Positions 55,066 through 64,000 of a stretch of 64,000 nt of DNA are shown here, piece after piece (within the stretch, counting starts at the first letter, position 1; each line of letters opens with the position of its first letter). The notes beneath the pieces were generated by a model that made no database searches, was not told the DNA's origin, and worked only from the letters and a program-made list of their open reading frames with translations. The DNA is from Maribacter polysaccharolyticus (lineage in GTDB: Bacteria; Bacteroidota; Bacteroidia; Flavobacteriales; Flavobacteriaceae). The stretch covers positions 681,975 through 745,974 of the forward strand of contig NZ_JARBUY010000001.1 in assembly GCF_028882255.1 (NCBI RefSeq). Direction: 5' to 3'. A program made the position numbers and the translations under genes.

Positions 55066-56547
55066 ATGAATCGTTGCATAAAGAAATTATCCCACCCCCA
55101 ATTCACAACAATTCTGTATTTATTGGTCATGGTTGCATTTACAACTCATGTAAACGGACAGGAACAGGAAATAAGTATTGCAGAGGCATTAGACTTAAGC
55201 TACAGGAACAACGAGCAGATCAAGCGTTATTCGGAACGTGTAAAACAGAAAATCTACGAGGACAAGGCAGCAAAAGGAAATTTTCTTCCTTCCATCAGCC
55301 TGATGGGGGGATACACCTATTTTAGTGAAAACATTGAGATGAACTCTTCCCAAATGTCAAGTTCATTAGACGAATTAGGAGGTCTGTACAGTGCGGCATT
55401 TGTGGAGGCTTATGGGGATCAGATCGGATTATCGGACGTGAGTGCCGAAAGCGCCTATAGCACAATGGTCAGTGTCCTAGGGCAATTTCCGGATTATTCC
55501 AATATGGTCATAGACAACCAGGAATTCCTTACGGCAGCCCTTACCGCCACGCAACCCTTGTTCACGGGTGGAAAGATCATTGCTGCAAAAAAGTACGCCA
55601 AAGCGGAACTACAATCGGCAGACATAGCGCTTAATCAGGTAAAGGATGAAATTGCCAACGAACTCATTGAACGGTATTTGAACGTCGTGCTATTGCAACA
55701 GGTCATTAAAGTACGGCAACAAATTTATGAAGGCATGCTTAAACATAAGGAACAGGCCGAACGGGCCATCCAATTGGAGATCCTACCCAAACATGTCCTA
55801 TTACGGGCACAAGTGGCGGTTGCCGATGCTGAAAAGGATCTTGACAATGAGCGTAATAAAATGCAATTGGCAGAAATGGCTTTGCGGGCTACCATGAATC
55901 TACCGGACTCAATTCAGTTCAAGGTAATGGACAGTCTGGCATACCGGGACGTTTACCTTGATTTTGATGCCCTACTCAACAAAGCCTATACACAGCAGCC
56001 CATACTCGAGTTGATAGAACAGAAAGAGGTAATGGCCAAACAAGCCCATGCCATTGAGAAAGCGAAGTTCATGCCCAATGTCGCGGCTTTCGGCAGTTAT
56101 AATATGTTTCGGGAAGACTTAACCGTAATTCCCCCTAAATTCATTGTAGGGGTACAAGCGGAAATCAATATTTTCAATGGTTTTAAGGATGTGAACAATT
56201 TAAAGGCCAGTAAGCATTTACAAAAGGAAGTGGAAAATGCAAAAGAATATGCCAACCAGCAAATTCTCCTTTTGGTCAAGAGCAACTATACCAATGCCCT
56301 GAACCAACAGAAATTATATAAAAGCCATATGACCACTGTTGCACTGGCCAAGGAAAACCTTAGAATAAACAAGCGACGCTTTGAAGAAGGCCTTGGCAAA
56401 TCCATCGATGTTATCGATGCTTCCCTATTATTTGAAAAATCGAAAGTAGAGCAATTGGTAGCCTTGGACGGTTATTATAAAGCCATCGCCAACCTATATA
56501 CCGCGATTGGGGAACCAGAAAATATAATTCAAATCTTAAGTAAATAA
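55066..56547 (+). CDS. TolC-family outer-membrane efflux protein
   Basis: 493 residues from the ATG at 55066; the frame extends to a TTG at 55027 that overlaps the inferred -7 box. The signal peptide ends near THVNGQ. The mature protein has the TolC repeat: ISIAEALDLSYRNNEQIKRY then long coiled-coil helices, and a second repeat near residues 280-470 with AEINIFNGFKDVNNLKASK. It forms the outer-membrane channel of the export system encoded by the next three genes (8-bp gap). Full length for the family. Confidence 0.93.
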   Translation: MNRCIKKLSHPQFTTILYLLVMVAFTTHVNGQEQEISIAEALDLSYRNNEQIKRYSERVKQKIYEDKAAKGNFLPSISLMGGYTYFSENIEMNSSQMSSSLDELGGLYSAAFVEAYGDQIGLSDVSAESAYSTMVSVLGQFPDYSNMVIDNQEFLTAALTATQPLFTGGKIIAAKKYAKAELQSADIALNQVKDEIANELIERYLNVVLLQQVIKVRQQIYEGMLKHKEQAERAIQLEILPKHVLLRAQVAVADAEKDLDNERNKMQLAEMALRATMNLPDSIQFKVMDSLAYRDVYLDFDALLNKAYTQQPILELIEQKEVMAKQAHAIEKAKFMPNVAAFGSYNMFREDLTVIPPKFIVGVQAEINIFNGFKDVNNLKASKHLQKEVENAKEYANQQILLLVKSNYTNALNQQKLYKSHMTTVALAKENLRINKRRFEEGLGKSIDVIDASLLFEKSKVEQLVALDGYYKAIANLYTAIGEPENIIQILSK

Positions 56548-56555
56548 GTTCGACC

Positions 56556-57530
56556 GTGAAAAAATCATCCATAACCTTAGGTATACCTTTACTGATCATC
56601 CTGTTTTCAATTGTATTCTTTATCGTTCGTGCCAATATCCCCAAACCCGAAATTTACTCGGGGATACTGGAAACCACAGAGGTCAATGTGTCTTCGGAGA
56701 TTGCCGGCAGGGTGCATACCATCGTAATTGAAAAAGGACAGACCGTAGAAAAGGGACAGGTATTGGCCACTCTGGAGCCCGATATACTCGATGCGAAAAA
56801 AGGGCAGGCAGAAGGCATGGTCAAAGCAGCCCGCTCCTTGGTCGACAAAGCCGAATTCGGCGCGCGGACGGAGGAAATAAATGCCCTGAAAAACCAATAC
56901 CAAATGGCGAAAAGCCAGTTCGACTTTGCCGAAAAAACATATCAAAGGTATCAAGCCTTATATGCCGACCACATCATTTCAAAACAGGAGATGGACGAGC
57001 TCCAATTTAAATATGACGCAGCAAAAGAACAGATGAATGCGGCGAAATCCATTTGGGAAATGGCAAAAAGTGGGGCAAGAAAGGAAGATATCAAAGCGGC
57101 CTATGGCAGTTATGAAAGTGCAAAAGGGGCTTATAAAGAAGTTGAGGCCTTTTACGATGAACTGCAAATTACCGCCCCAACTTCCGGAATAATAAGCAAT
57201 CAAATAGCCGAGGAGGGAGAAGTGATGGCTGCCGGGTATCCTATCGTTACCATACAAAGGCCGGAAAAAATATATGCCATCTTCAATATTAGGGAAGATA
57301 AACTGGCAGATTTCAAAATGGATCAAACGCTTAAGGCCAAGGTACCCGGATTGGGTAATGAGGAAGTAACATTTAAAGTAACCTTTATCTCCCCAATGGC
57401 CGATTTCGCCACCTGGGTACCCGTAAAGGCCAAAGGCCAATATGAGCTAAAGACCTTTGAAGTGCACCTTAAACCCCAAGAGCGTATAGCGGAATTGCGT
57501 CCTGGCATGTCCATTCAGATATACAAATAA
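56556..57530 (+). CDS. HlyD/YbhG-type membrane-fusion protein
   Basis: 324 residues opened by a GTG at 56556. An N-terminal membrane helix (about 6-25), lipoyl halves with VSSEIAGRVHTIVIEKGQTVEKG in outline and ITAPTSGIISNQIAEEGE, and a coiled-coil hairpin (about 90-185). It bridges inner and outer membrane for the two ABC-2 permeases that follow. This resembles E. coli YbhG. Six bases separate it from the first permease gene. Confidence 0.92.
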   Translation: MKKSSITLGIPLLIILFSIVFFIVRANIPKPEIYSGILETTEVNVSSEIAGRVHTIVIEKGQTVEKGQVLATLEPDILDAKKGQAEGMVKAARSLVDKAEFGARTEEINALKNQYQMAKSQFDFAEKTYQRYQALYADHIISKQEMDELQFKYDAAKEQMNAAKSIWEMAKSGARKEDIKAAYGSYESAKGAYKEVEAFYDELQITAPTSGIISNQIAEEGEVMAAGYPIVTIQRPEKIYAIFNIREDKLADFKMDQTLKAKVPGLGNEEVTFKVTFISPMADFATWVPVKAKGQYELKTFEVHLKPQERIAELRPGMSIQIYK

Positions 57531-57536
57531 GCCGTT

Positions 57537-58724
57537 ATGCTAAAGACATGGCCTGTATATCGTGTATTTAAGCGGGAGTTGCTGCGATTGGCTCAGCAAA
57601 AATCGATAAGGAACCTTTTTATAATCATCCCTATCGTGGTATTCCTGGTTTTGGGGGCCATTTACTATAAAGGAGCTTTAAGGGAGGTCCCAATAGCCGT
57701 TTACGATAACGACAACAGTACCCTAAGCCGTACTTATATTCGATTTTTGGAGTCCTCCCCCAACCTTAAGGTCACTACCTATTTATCGGCTACCGATGCC
57801 ATTGAGAATGCCTTTGTGGAGAAAGATGTACAAGGGGTGTTTTATATCCCAAAGGATTTCTATAAGGATATTCTAAAAAACGCACCGACACAGGTTCGGA
57901 TTTATACGAATTCGACCAATATTGTATTCGGAAACCTTTTATATAAATCCGCGGTGGAAGTAACACAAAGTCTGAGCGGTGCCATCGTTGCGAAAAGAAT
58001 GGCCCCTCTAGGCATCAATCCGAACAAAATTTTGGGAACGGTCCTCCCCATAGCCATCAATACCAGGGTATTGGGAAATCCCCAATACAACTATGTTTAT
58101 TATTTACTTCCCGGATTGACGACCGTTTTGCTACAAATGATCCTATTTCTTGCCGCATCCAGGGCTTTCAACCATGAATGGAAAAAAAATACCTACTCCC
58201 AATTATTCTCCCTCTCCGAAGGTAGCATTACTGCGATGTTATTGGGTAAATATTTTGCTTTTATGGTCTATGGCCTAAGTCTGTGTGGTTTGATATTCGC
58301 TATTATTTTTCCGATTTTCGGAATTCCCATATACGGAAACCTTATGCACCTATTGGCCTTGGTATTGCTTTTTATCAGTGCCAATATCTTACTGGGATTC
58401 GGACTTTCACTGATTGTCAAGGATGAGATAATTGCCCTCGATGCTGCCATTTTCTACAATTCCCCTGCTTTTATATTCAGTGGTTTCACATTTCCTATTT
58501 GGGCCATGCCTTGGTTGAATACCCTATACGCCCAAATCATACCCTATACCCATTTTTTAACGGCCTTTCTCAAACTCTATCAGATAGATACGCCTTTGAG
58601 CTTTATTTGGCCCGAAGTATGGAAACTCCTGCTATTCCTTTTATTAGGATTACTGATGATATCGATCGGACTCATTATCAATAAGAACAAAATTTTCATT
58701 TCCCAAAAGACAACCGTAGCATGA
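57537..58724 (+). CDS. ABC-2 type permease 1
   Basis: 395 residues. One N-terminal membrane helix (about 25-45), a periplasmic domain (50-180: EVPIAVYDNDNSTLSRTYI in outline), then five helices in the C-terminal half. This is the ABC2_membrane_3 (YbhS/YbhR, YhgE-like) layout. The gene overlaps permease 2 by four bases (ATGA). No ATP-binding subunit is encoded in the operon, so the pair must borrow one or work differently. Substrate unknown. Confidence 0.9.
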   Translation: MLKTWPVYRVFKRELLRLAQQKSIRNLFIIIPIVVFLVLGAIYYKGALREVPIAVYDNDNSTLSRTYIRFLESSPNLKVTTYLSATDAIENAFVEKDVQGVFYIPKDFYKDILKNAPTQVRIYTNSTNIVFGNLLYKSAVEVTQSLSGAIVAKRMAPLGINPNKILGTVLPIAINTRVLGNPQYNYVYYLLPGLTTVLLQMILFLAASRAFNHEWKKNTYSQLFSLSEGSITAMLLGKYFAFMVYGLSLCGLIFAIIFPIFGIPIYGNLMHLLALVLLFISANILLGFGLSLIVKDEIIALDAAIFYNSPAFIFSGFTFPIWAMPWLNTLYAQIIPYTHFLTAFLKLYQIDTPLSFIWPEVWKLLLFLLLGLLMISIGLIINKNKIFISQKTTVA

Positions 58725-59920
58725 ATCCAAGGCTTATATGGAAATCAGTGAAAAAGGAAGCCGAACTGGTCGTCAACGACCATAGTATCTTATTGGTACT
58801 ATTGGCCGCCCCATTACTCTATTTTATATTGATGGGTTCTACCTATATAAAAAAGGATGAGGAAAAAGTAAGCATAGGGGTTGTAGATCTAGACTTGACG
58901 AAGAGCAGTAAGTCGTTTTTAAACAAGATCGATGCGACACAAAAAGTCGCTATTACGCATGCGTACACCGATCTTTCCGAAGCTAAGGACGGTTTATCCA
59001 AATTTGAAGTGCAAGGGATCGTGAGTATTCCCAAGGATTTTGAAAAAAAGCTCAAGAAAAATGAAAGCTCCCCTATTGGACTTATCTTGAACAATACAAA
59101 GTTCTTATCTTCCAATGACATCAACAAGGCGGTTAACTTGGTCGCCATGGAGTATGCCTTGGATTCACGCCAAAAGTACTTTGAATCGAATGGGATCAAT
59201 CCTTCCCTTGCGGAATTAAAGGCCAATCCCATTGTTTCACAAGTGAATGCGGTGTATAACCCGACCAATAATTACGGGAACTTTTTATTACCCGTCCTAT
59301 TGCTTCTTATCCTGCATCAAACCTTGCTCATTGGGCTCTCGGAAAGCGTGGCTTCGGACCGAAAAAAGCAGGTCATGCAAATTGCGTTTAAAGAAAGTAA
59401 TCAAAACTTCCTTAACTATATCGTGGGTAAACTGGGCTTTTATCTATTCCTATATGCGGCCTATATGCTGTTCACTTTTTCGGTGGCTTTTCCTTATTTT
59501 GATTTACCCATACATGGCAATTTCATTACCTTATTGGCAGTATCATCAATATTCTTGACCACAACCCTTTTATATGGCTGGTTTATTTCTTCTTTTTTCA
59601 GTTCCCAAGTCATAGCCATGGAAATCATGGCCTTTACTTCGTATCCGGTATTTCTGATTACAGGGGTAACATGGTCGCTTGATCAAATGCCATTACTATT
59701 ACAGTTGGTTTCCAAACTTATTCCGCTACAGCCTTTTTTCGAATTTATCAAAAGACATGCCATCATGGGAGTCGACCATCACTTGTACTCGGATTTGATC
59801 GTTCACCTACTGGTCTTATTGCTCCTAGGGTATGTCGTTGCCTTCCTTCGATTCAGTTACCTACAAAAGAAATACATGACATCGGTTAAGGATATTCCAA
59901 ATTCCATCCAAGAGGGATAA
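58721..59920 (+). CDS. ABC-2 type permease 2
   Basis: 399 residues, paralogous to permease 1: N-terminal helix (about 22-42), periplasmic domain with SIGVVDLDLTKSSKSFLNK, and five C-terminal helices. Together the two proteins would form a heterodimeric transmembrane unit. Last gene of the tolC-hlyD-permease-permease operon. No clear terminator follows. As for the partner gene, an ATPase is missing nearby. Confidence 0.9.
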   Translation: MNPRLIWKSVKKEAELVVNDHSILLVLLAAPLLYFILMGSTYIKKDEEKVSIGVVDLDLTKSSKSFLNKIDATQKVAITHAYTDLSEAKDGLSKFEVQGIVSIPKDFEKKLKKNESSPIGLILNNTKFLSSNDINKAVNLVAMEYALDSRQKYFESNGINPSLAELKANPIVSQVNAVYNPTNNYGNFLLPVLLLLILHQTLLIGLSESVASDRKKQVMQIAFKESNQNFLNYIVGKLGFYLFLYAAYMLFTFSVAFPYFDLPIHGNFITLLAVSSIFLTTTLLYGWFISSFFSSQVIAMEIMAFTSYPVFLITGVTWSLDQMPLLLQLVSKLIPLQPFFEFIKRHAIMGVDHHLYSDLIVHLLVLLLLGYVVAFLRFSYLQKKYMTSVKDIPNSIQEG

Positions 59921-60108
59921 TCCTTTTACGCTAACGGTAAACACCCCTACCTAATTCACTGCCCAATATATAGTACAGCGCTGTTTAGAGCGATAAACAA
60001 ACCATTTCCTGAAATAAATGGCCCTTCACCATATCGCAAATCAAGGAACTGGCCATGTTGAAACCGATGCTTTACTTAAAGTATGGCAACCTTTTAAAAA
60101 TCGTTCTT

Positions 60109-61011
60109 TTAGAATGAATAACGAACTCCCAAGTTAAATCCCATTCCACTCGCATTAACATACTGGGTAGGAATTTCCCTAGGTTCGTCCTCATTGGGTT
60201 CCGTTGTTAAGCTTTCGGTATAGCTATCACTGAAAATGAATTCCTTTTCATATGTGGTAAGATCCTCCAACTGTTCACCCGAAACAAGTGATGATTGCCC
60301 ATCGGTTACGGCAAAAGTGGTGTACTTCTTGATTTCTGCCGATTTACTTTTAATCGTAAAACTTTTAAACTCCCATTCCCCGAAAATGCTGAATTTATCA
60401 TTGATGGGATAGGTAACTCCAAAGGCTCCCGTATATCCGACACTGAATTTGGATTTGACCTCGGATTCCGCATTTACCAGGATATCGGTACCATCACCAC
60501 CCCCATCGATCTGCAACACCTCTGTATCTATGGTCAAAGTACCCCCTACGGTCAATAAAAAACCGGCCCGTAAATACGGATTCAGTTTCGGGAATTTCGG
60601 CGTTAAGTAAATGCCCGGATTTAAATCGACCCCTTCGATATAAGTAGTTGCCTTGGACTGTACCGAGGAAGTGGTCAATTGACCTACCGACGTTTCATCC
60701 CCCTTAAAATAATTAAGCCCCATCTCGGCACCAAAATAATCATTGAACATATAGCCCCCGGTCACAAAAAACTTATACCCGGCCCCTACGGTACCATTCA
60801 AAGATTCAATAGTCGCGGTACCATCGTCATTCACGGTAACTTTTGTGGATTGTTCGATTCCTGTGATACCGTTTGGATCGGTATTGTTGAATTCGGTTTT
60901 TGCAAACTCTCCGGAATAGCCACCTCCGGCCCGCACATACCAACGCTGTGCAAACATATTCGTGGTAAAAAGAAGTAAGAAAATTGTGGTGATTGGTAAT
61001 AACTTTTTCAT
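60109..61011 (-). CDS. Outer-membrane beta-barrel protein
   Basis: 300 residues. Signal peptide ending TNMFAQ, then WYVRAGGGYSGEFAKTEF, EMGLNYFKGDE, LNPYLRAGFLLTVGG and a final GMGFNLGVRYSF, the strand pattern and terminal Phe of an eight-to-ten-strand OmpA/OmpW-like porin-family barrel. Extracellular loops are long and acidic (about 40-70 and 215-270). Ligand unknown. Single gene. Confidence 0.8.
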   Translation of the reverse strand: MKKLLPITTIFLLLFTTNMFAQRWYVRAGGGYSGEFAKTEFNNTDPNGITGIEQSTKVTVNDDGTATIESLNGTVGAGYKFFVTGGYMFNDYFGAEMGLNYFKGDETSVGQLTTSSVQSKATTYIEGVDLNPGIYLTPKFPKLNPYLRAGFLLTVGGTLTIDTEVLQIDGGGDGTDILVNAESEVKSKFSVGYTGAFGVTYPINDKFSIFGEWEFKSFTIKSKSAEIKKYTTFAVTDGQSSLVSGEQLEDLTTYEKEFIFSDSYTESLTTEPNEDEPREIPTQYVNASGMGFNLGVRYSF

Positions 61012-61317
61012 GGATTTCCTATTCAGTATTATTGATTGTTTATAACAGCATTTTATTTTGACTGCTATCTTTGGTCGGTTAAAATTTCAAGGCGCGAAAG
61101 TATTATAATTATTTCATAACGCTACCCTTTACACCATGTTTTTAACCCTTTGGAAATAATGCGCCAATTGAAAAAAAAAAGCCCATTGACATCCAAAAAC
61201 AATGCTAACCCAACCTAAAAACCTAAATACCAAACCATTGCACCTTTCAAGAAATAAAATACGGACTATGTGATTTTTCTTTTAGGCTATTCGCCATACC
61301 AAGGAAATTTGGAAGAA
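61012..61317. other. 306-bp intergenic region
   Basis: AT-rich, with the barrel-protein promoter at the left end and the downstream region of the debranching enzyme at the right. No gene, hairpin or operator recognised. Confidence 0.45.
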
Positions 61318-63417
61318 TCAAATCCTAGCATAAAAATCGGTTAGCCAAGAATCGGAAGGGGCAATGAGAAAAACCACGGATCTTGCCTTCACGGGATAAG
61401 TGTCCCCTTCAACAATTTCCGCATTTTCCAAACGGACAATATCATTTGGGGAAGGCAGGGAAGTATCGATAATGCGAAACCAATTCATCTGGTTGAAATC
61501 ATTGGTGTCCGGAATCTCAAAATCCAGCTCTTCAGTATGGGCATTACATACCAGGAATAAAACGGTATCTTTTTTATCGGACCATACGGTACCTGCCAAA
61601 CTATGCGATGTAAAACTCCAATCAGGCTGTCCCAAACGTACACCACTCCAATTTATTCGTCGTTTGGTCCGTAGAAATTCCATTAAAGAAAGTGTCCTAT
61701 CATCCACGCTCAATTCGGTATTTAACCTAAACCCGTTCAAAACCTTGACAAATCGGTACAGGGATTCGTTTTTTTTAAGTAGGTCCCAATCGAACCAACT
61801 GATTTCATTGTCTTGGCAATAGGCATTGTTATTGCCCTTTTGCGTTCGGCGTAGCTCATCGCCCATCAAAATCATCGGCGTACCGTAGGAAAGAAGCGTA
61901 ACCGCCAAATAATTCTTTATCTGCTGTTCCCTTTGCCGCTCAATGATTGGATCATCGGACGGCCCTTCTACGCCAAAATTATAACTGAGATTGTGGTCTG
62001 TGCCGTCACGGTTACCTTCCCCGTTTTCCCAATTGTGTTTTTCATTATAACTGACCAGATCATTTAAGGTAAACCCGTCGTGACAGGTAATAAAATTAAT
62101 ACTGGTATCTGCCGGTAGGTTCCTTTGGCCAAAAAGATCCGGGCTGGCCAGTATTCTAGAAGCAAAATTGGATATCGTTCCTTGATCTCCCCGAATAAAA
62201 CTCCTTACATCGTCCCTGAACTTACCATTCCACTCTTTCCATTTGTCCCCTACAAAACTTCCCACCTGATACAGACCTGCCGCATCCCAAGCTTCGGCGA
62301 TCAATTTGGTCCCAGCCAAAATGGGATCCGATTGGATTTCCCATAGAATGGGTGGATTCTGTTGGGGGTTTCCGAACTCATCCCTTGACAATACGGAGGC
62401 AAGATCGAAACGGAATCCGTCAACATGCATTTCAGAAACCCAAAAACGCAGGCTATCCAAAATCATGCGACGTGCTATGGAATGATTGGCATTGATCGTA
62501 TTTCCACAACCCGAATAATCCTTATAAGCCCCTTCGGAACCAAGGATATAATAAGCCTTGTTCTCTATTCCCTTAAAGCACAACGTGGGCCCCTCCTGCC
62601 CCCCTTCAGCGGTATGGTTGTATACCACGTCGAGGATGACCTCTATGCCGGCCTTGTGCAAGGCCTTGACCATATCCCGGAATTCATCCAAAGGCCCCAT
62701 AATGTCTTTTCGGGAACTATAGGCCCTATGGGGGGCAAAAAAGGAAACCGGACTATAGCCCCAATAGTTTTTTTTACCCAGTGGTGCATCTTGGTCATCA
62801 AACTGGAAGACAGGTAAGAATTCCAAAGCAGTGATCCCCAAATCTTTTAAATAGGGTATTTTTTCAATCAACCCCGCATAGGTTCCCCGCTTCTCCCCTA
62901 CTATTCCTGAATTGGGATGTTGGGTAAACCCTTTGACATGCAATTCATAGATAATGGTATGTGTAAAGGAATGTCTTGGAAAGACATCATCTTCCCAGTC
63001 ATAGGTACCGGTATCGACCACCACATTTTTAAGGGCACTACTTACATTGTTTCCGGGTCGGGTTGCATATTCCCGTTTATAGGCCTTAGGGATAATAACG
63101 AGCTTGCCATAAGGGTCTAGCAACACTTTTTGGGAATCAAAACGATAGCCCCGTTCCGGATTGAACGGACCATACATCCGATAGGCATAAATTTGCCCGG
63201 CTTTAAGACCTGGAACGAAAACGTGCCAATACGATTCCGTTCGATTGATTTCTTTATCGAGCGTTATCGTTTCATTGGGTTGGGCATCATCAGGATCATT
63301 GAACAACAACAGCTCCACCGCCGTACTGTTCTTTGAAAAGATACTGAAGTTGACCCCATCGGCCATGACGGATGATCCGATCGGGAAAGTCGAACCTTTT
63401 AAAATTTGCCTATTCAT
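61318..63417 (-). CDS. glgX: Glycogen debranching enzyme, GlgX/isoamylase type (GH13_11)
   Basis: 699 residues from the ATG at 63417 (a TTG two codons earlier is less likely). An N-terminal carbohydrate-binding domain (CBM48, about 10-120: VNFSIFSKNSTAVELLLF), then the GH13 barrel with region I DVVYNHTAEG, region II GFRFDLASVL containing the nucleophile Asp, region III LIAEAWDAAG with the acid Glu, and region IV NFITCHDGF. It hydrolyses alpha-1,6 branches of limit glycogen or maltodextrins in the cytoplasm. Sixteen bases after the neighbouring alpha-amylase gene, so co-transcribed. Confidence 0.94.
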   Translation of the reverse strand: MNRQILKGSTFPIGSSVMADGVNFSIFSKNSTAVELLLFNDPDDAQPNETITLDKEINRTESYWHVFVPGLKAGQIYAYRMYGPFNPERGYRFDSQKVLLDPYGKLVIIPKAYKREYATRPGNNVSSALKNVVVDTGTYDWEDDVFPRHSFTHTIIYELHVKGFTQHPNSGIVGEKRGTYAGLIEKIPYLKDLGITALEFLPVFQFDDQDAPLGKKNYWGYSPVSFFAPHRAYSSRKDIMGPLDEFRDMVKALHKAGIEVILDVVYNHTAEGGQEGPTLCFKGIENKAYYILGSEGAYKDYSGCGNTINANHSIARRMILDSLRFWVSEMHVDGFRFDLASVLSRDEFGNPQQNPPILWEIQSDPILAGTKLIAEAWDAAGLYQVGSFVGDKWKEWNGKFRDDVRSFIRGDQGTISNFASRILASPDLFGQRNLPADTSINFITCHDGFTLNDLVSYNEKHNWENGEGNRDGTDHNLSYNFGVEGPSDDPIIERQREQQIKNYLAVTLLSYGTPMILMGDELRRTQKGNNNAYCQDNEISWFDWDLLKKNESLYRFVKVLNGFRLNTELSVDDRTLSLMEFLRTKRRINWSGVRLGQPDWSFTSHSLAGTVWSDKKDTVLFLVCNAHTEELDFEIPDTNDFNQMNWFRIIDTSLPSPNDIVRLENAEIVEGDTYPVKARSVVFLIAPSDSWLTDFYARI

Positions 63418-63433
63418 TTCCAAGATAAAAATG

Positions 63434-64000
63434 CTATCGATTTCGATATTTTGCCACCAAATTCCTGAACCCGTCTACGAATTCCATATTAATGGCGTTC
63501 CAATCGAATGGCGCCCTAACCGCTAGGTCGGAATGGGGAATTGCCGCGTTGACGGGGATTTTATTGTATTGACAATTTTCGGTCCCATAATAGAGAACTA
63601 CGGGAAGATCGAGGGAAAACAACAGTTCAAAAGCCTGTAACATAACCCGGACATCCCCATTACAGAGCAATAGGAACCGATCCATGTCGTGATTATCCAA
63701 AAACGTCACCATAAAATAATCGGATGATATTTTCCCAATATGTTTTTCTATTTTAGTGTTCAGGTTTTTGTCCGATAACAGGTCGACTCCATTCCCTACC
63801 GCTTCCACGACCAAATTCCTCAACGCAAAGTCCAACACCCCATCCAATTCACGACCATATTCAAGTTGGATTTTTTCTTGGGATATCCCAAACCTTCTTT
63901 TCAGTGTTTTATGTCTCAATCCCGTGGTCTTAATCAGTTTTTTATCCAACCCTTCACACCAAACTTCCCCGATAAACACGCCTTGTGGATAACGTGCCTT
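63434..64000 (-). CDS. GH13 alpha-amylase-family enzyme, C-terminal part only
   Basis: The frame runs out of the window at the right end, so the N-terminus and catalytic regions I and II are missing. The visible 188 residues contain region III FIGEVWCEG with the acid/base Glu and region IV FMVTFLDNHDMDRF with the transition-state Asp, plus ALRNLV and LYYGTENCQ. The sequence ends soon after, without the all-beta C-terminal domain, unless that is unusually small. Probably acts on alpha-1,4-glucans along with the debranching enzyme that follows in the same operon. Confidence 0.85.
   Translation of the reverse strand, partial: KARYPQGVFIGEVWCEGLDKKLIKTTGLRHKTLKRRFGISQEKIQLEYGRELDGVLDFALRNLVVEAVGNGVDLLSDKNLNTKIEKHIGKISSDYFMVTFLDNHDMDRFLLLCNGDVRVMLQAFELLFSLDLPVVLYYGTENCQYNKIPVNAAIPHSDLAVRAPFDWNAINMEFVDGFRNLVAKYRNR

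Overview
The window looks like chromosomal DNA of a marine member of the Flavobacteriaceae (Bacteroidota), roughly 40% GC. Pointers are the TonB-dependent receptor with a carboxypeptidase-like N-terminal domain, the TAnnTTTG/A-type -7 promoter elements, weak ribosome binding sites, the OxyR/Dps pair, the DUF2807 and DUF6268 families and the 65-residue flavobacterial 'MARAMFEYTK' protein. Species cannot be named from this. No rRNA, tRNA, CRISPR, insertion sequence or prophage was found.

Layout. 1-5.1 kb: end of a PaiB-like gene, an SDR reductase, an SLC45-like sugar transporter, DoxX, and divergent dps/oxyR. 5.1-14.7 kb: small lipoproteins, a PBP4-type carboxypeptidase, a PerR-like gene joined to katG, a NudK-type Nudix hydrolase, an MlrC-type M81 peptidase, an AIM24 protein and a DUF6268 outer-membrane protein. 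14.9-22.4 kb: DUF4442, DUF4870, a padR-pspC-DUF2807 operon, and a dipeptide epimerase coupled to a PLP acyltransferase. 22.4-26.0 kb: trxB, cardiolipin synthase, D-lactate dehydrogenase. 26.0-46.9 kb: a dense stress island. 47-64 kb: sterol-desaturase-like protein, transketolase, TonB receptor, aldose epimerase, a TolC/HlyD/ABC-2 efflux operon, an outer-membrane barrel, glycogen debranching enzyme and the end of an alpha-amylase.

The stress island is the most interesting part. It holds five tandem-domain universal stress proteins, thioredoxin, a short hibernation factor, DnaJ/CbpM, a mechanosensitive channel, a beta-CASP nuclease, an ATP-cone/endonuclease fusion, a release-factor-like protein, a DevBCA-like ABC exporter, a glucokinase and a TerB-like protein. 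It also has four divergent copies of an apparently undescribed 143-152-residue helical protein. At its centre is a soluble FixL-like PAS histidine kinase next to a response regulator fused to a Crp/FNR DNA-binding module.

Reading the intergenic regions by eye, I found a recurring operator, ATGAT-N4-ATCAT, with four perfect copies plus a perfect ATGAC-N4-GTCAT variant and several one- or two-mismatch copies. In eight promoters it sits 21-22 bp before a TAnnTTTA/G-like -7 box, the geometry of a class II Crp/FNR activator centred near -41.5. It precedes cls, the helical-protein/lipoprotein/ldhA operon, usp genes, the helical-protein/dnaJ/cbpM operon, a TerB-like gene, hpf-usp and the tolC efflux operon. 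My inference is an oxygen- or redox-linked dormancy and membrane-stress regulon driven by the local kinase/regulator pair.
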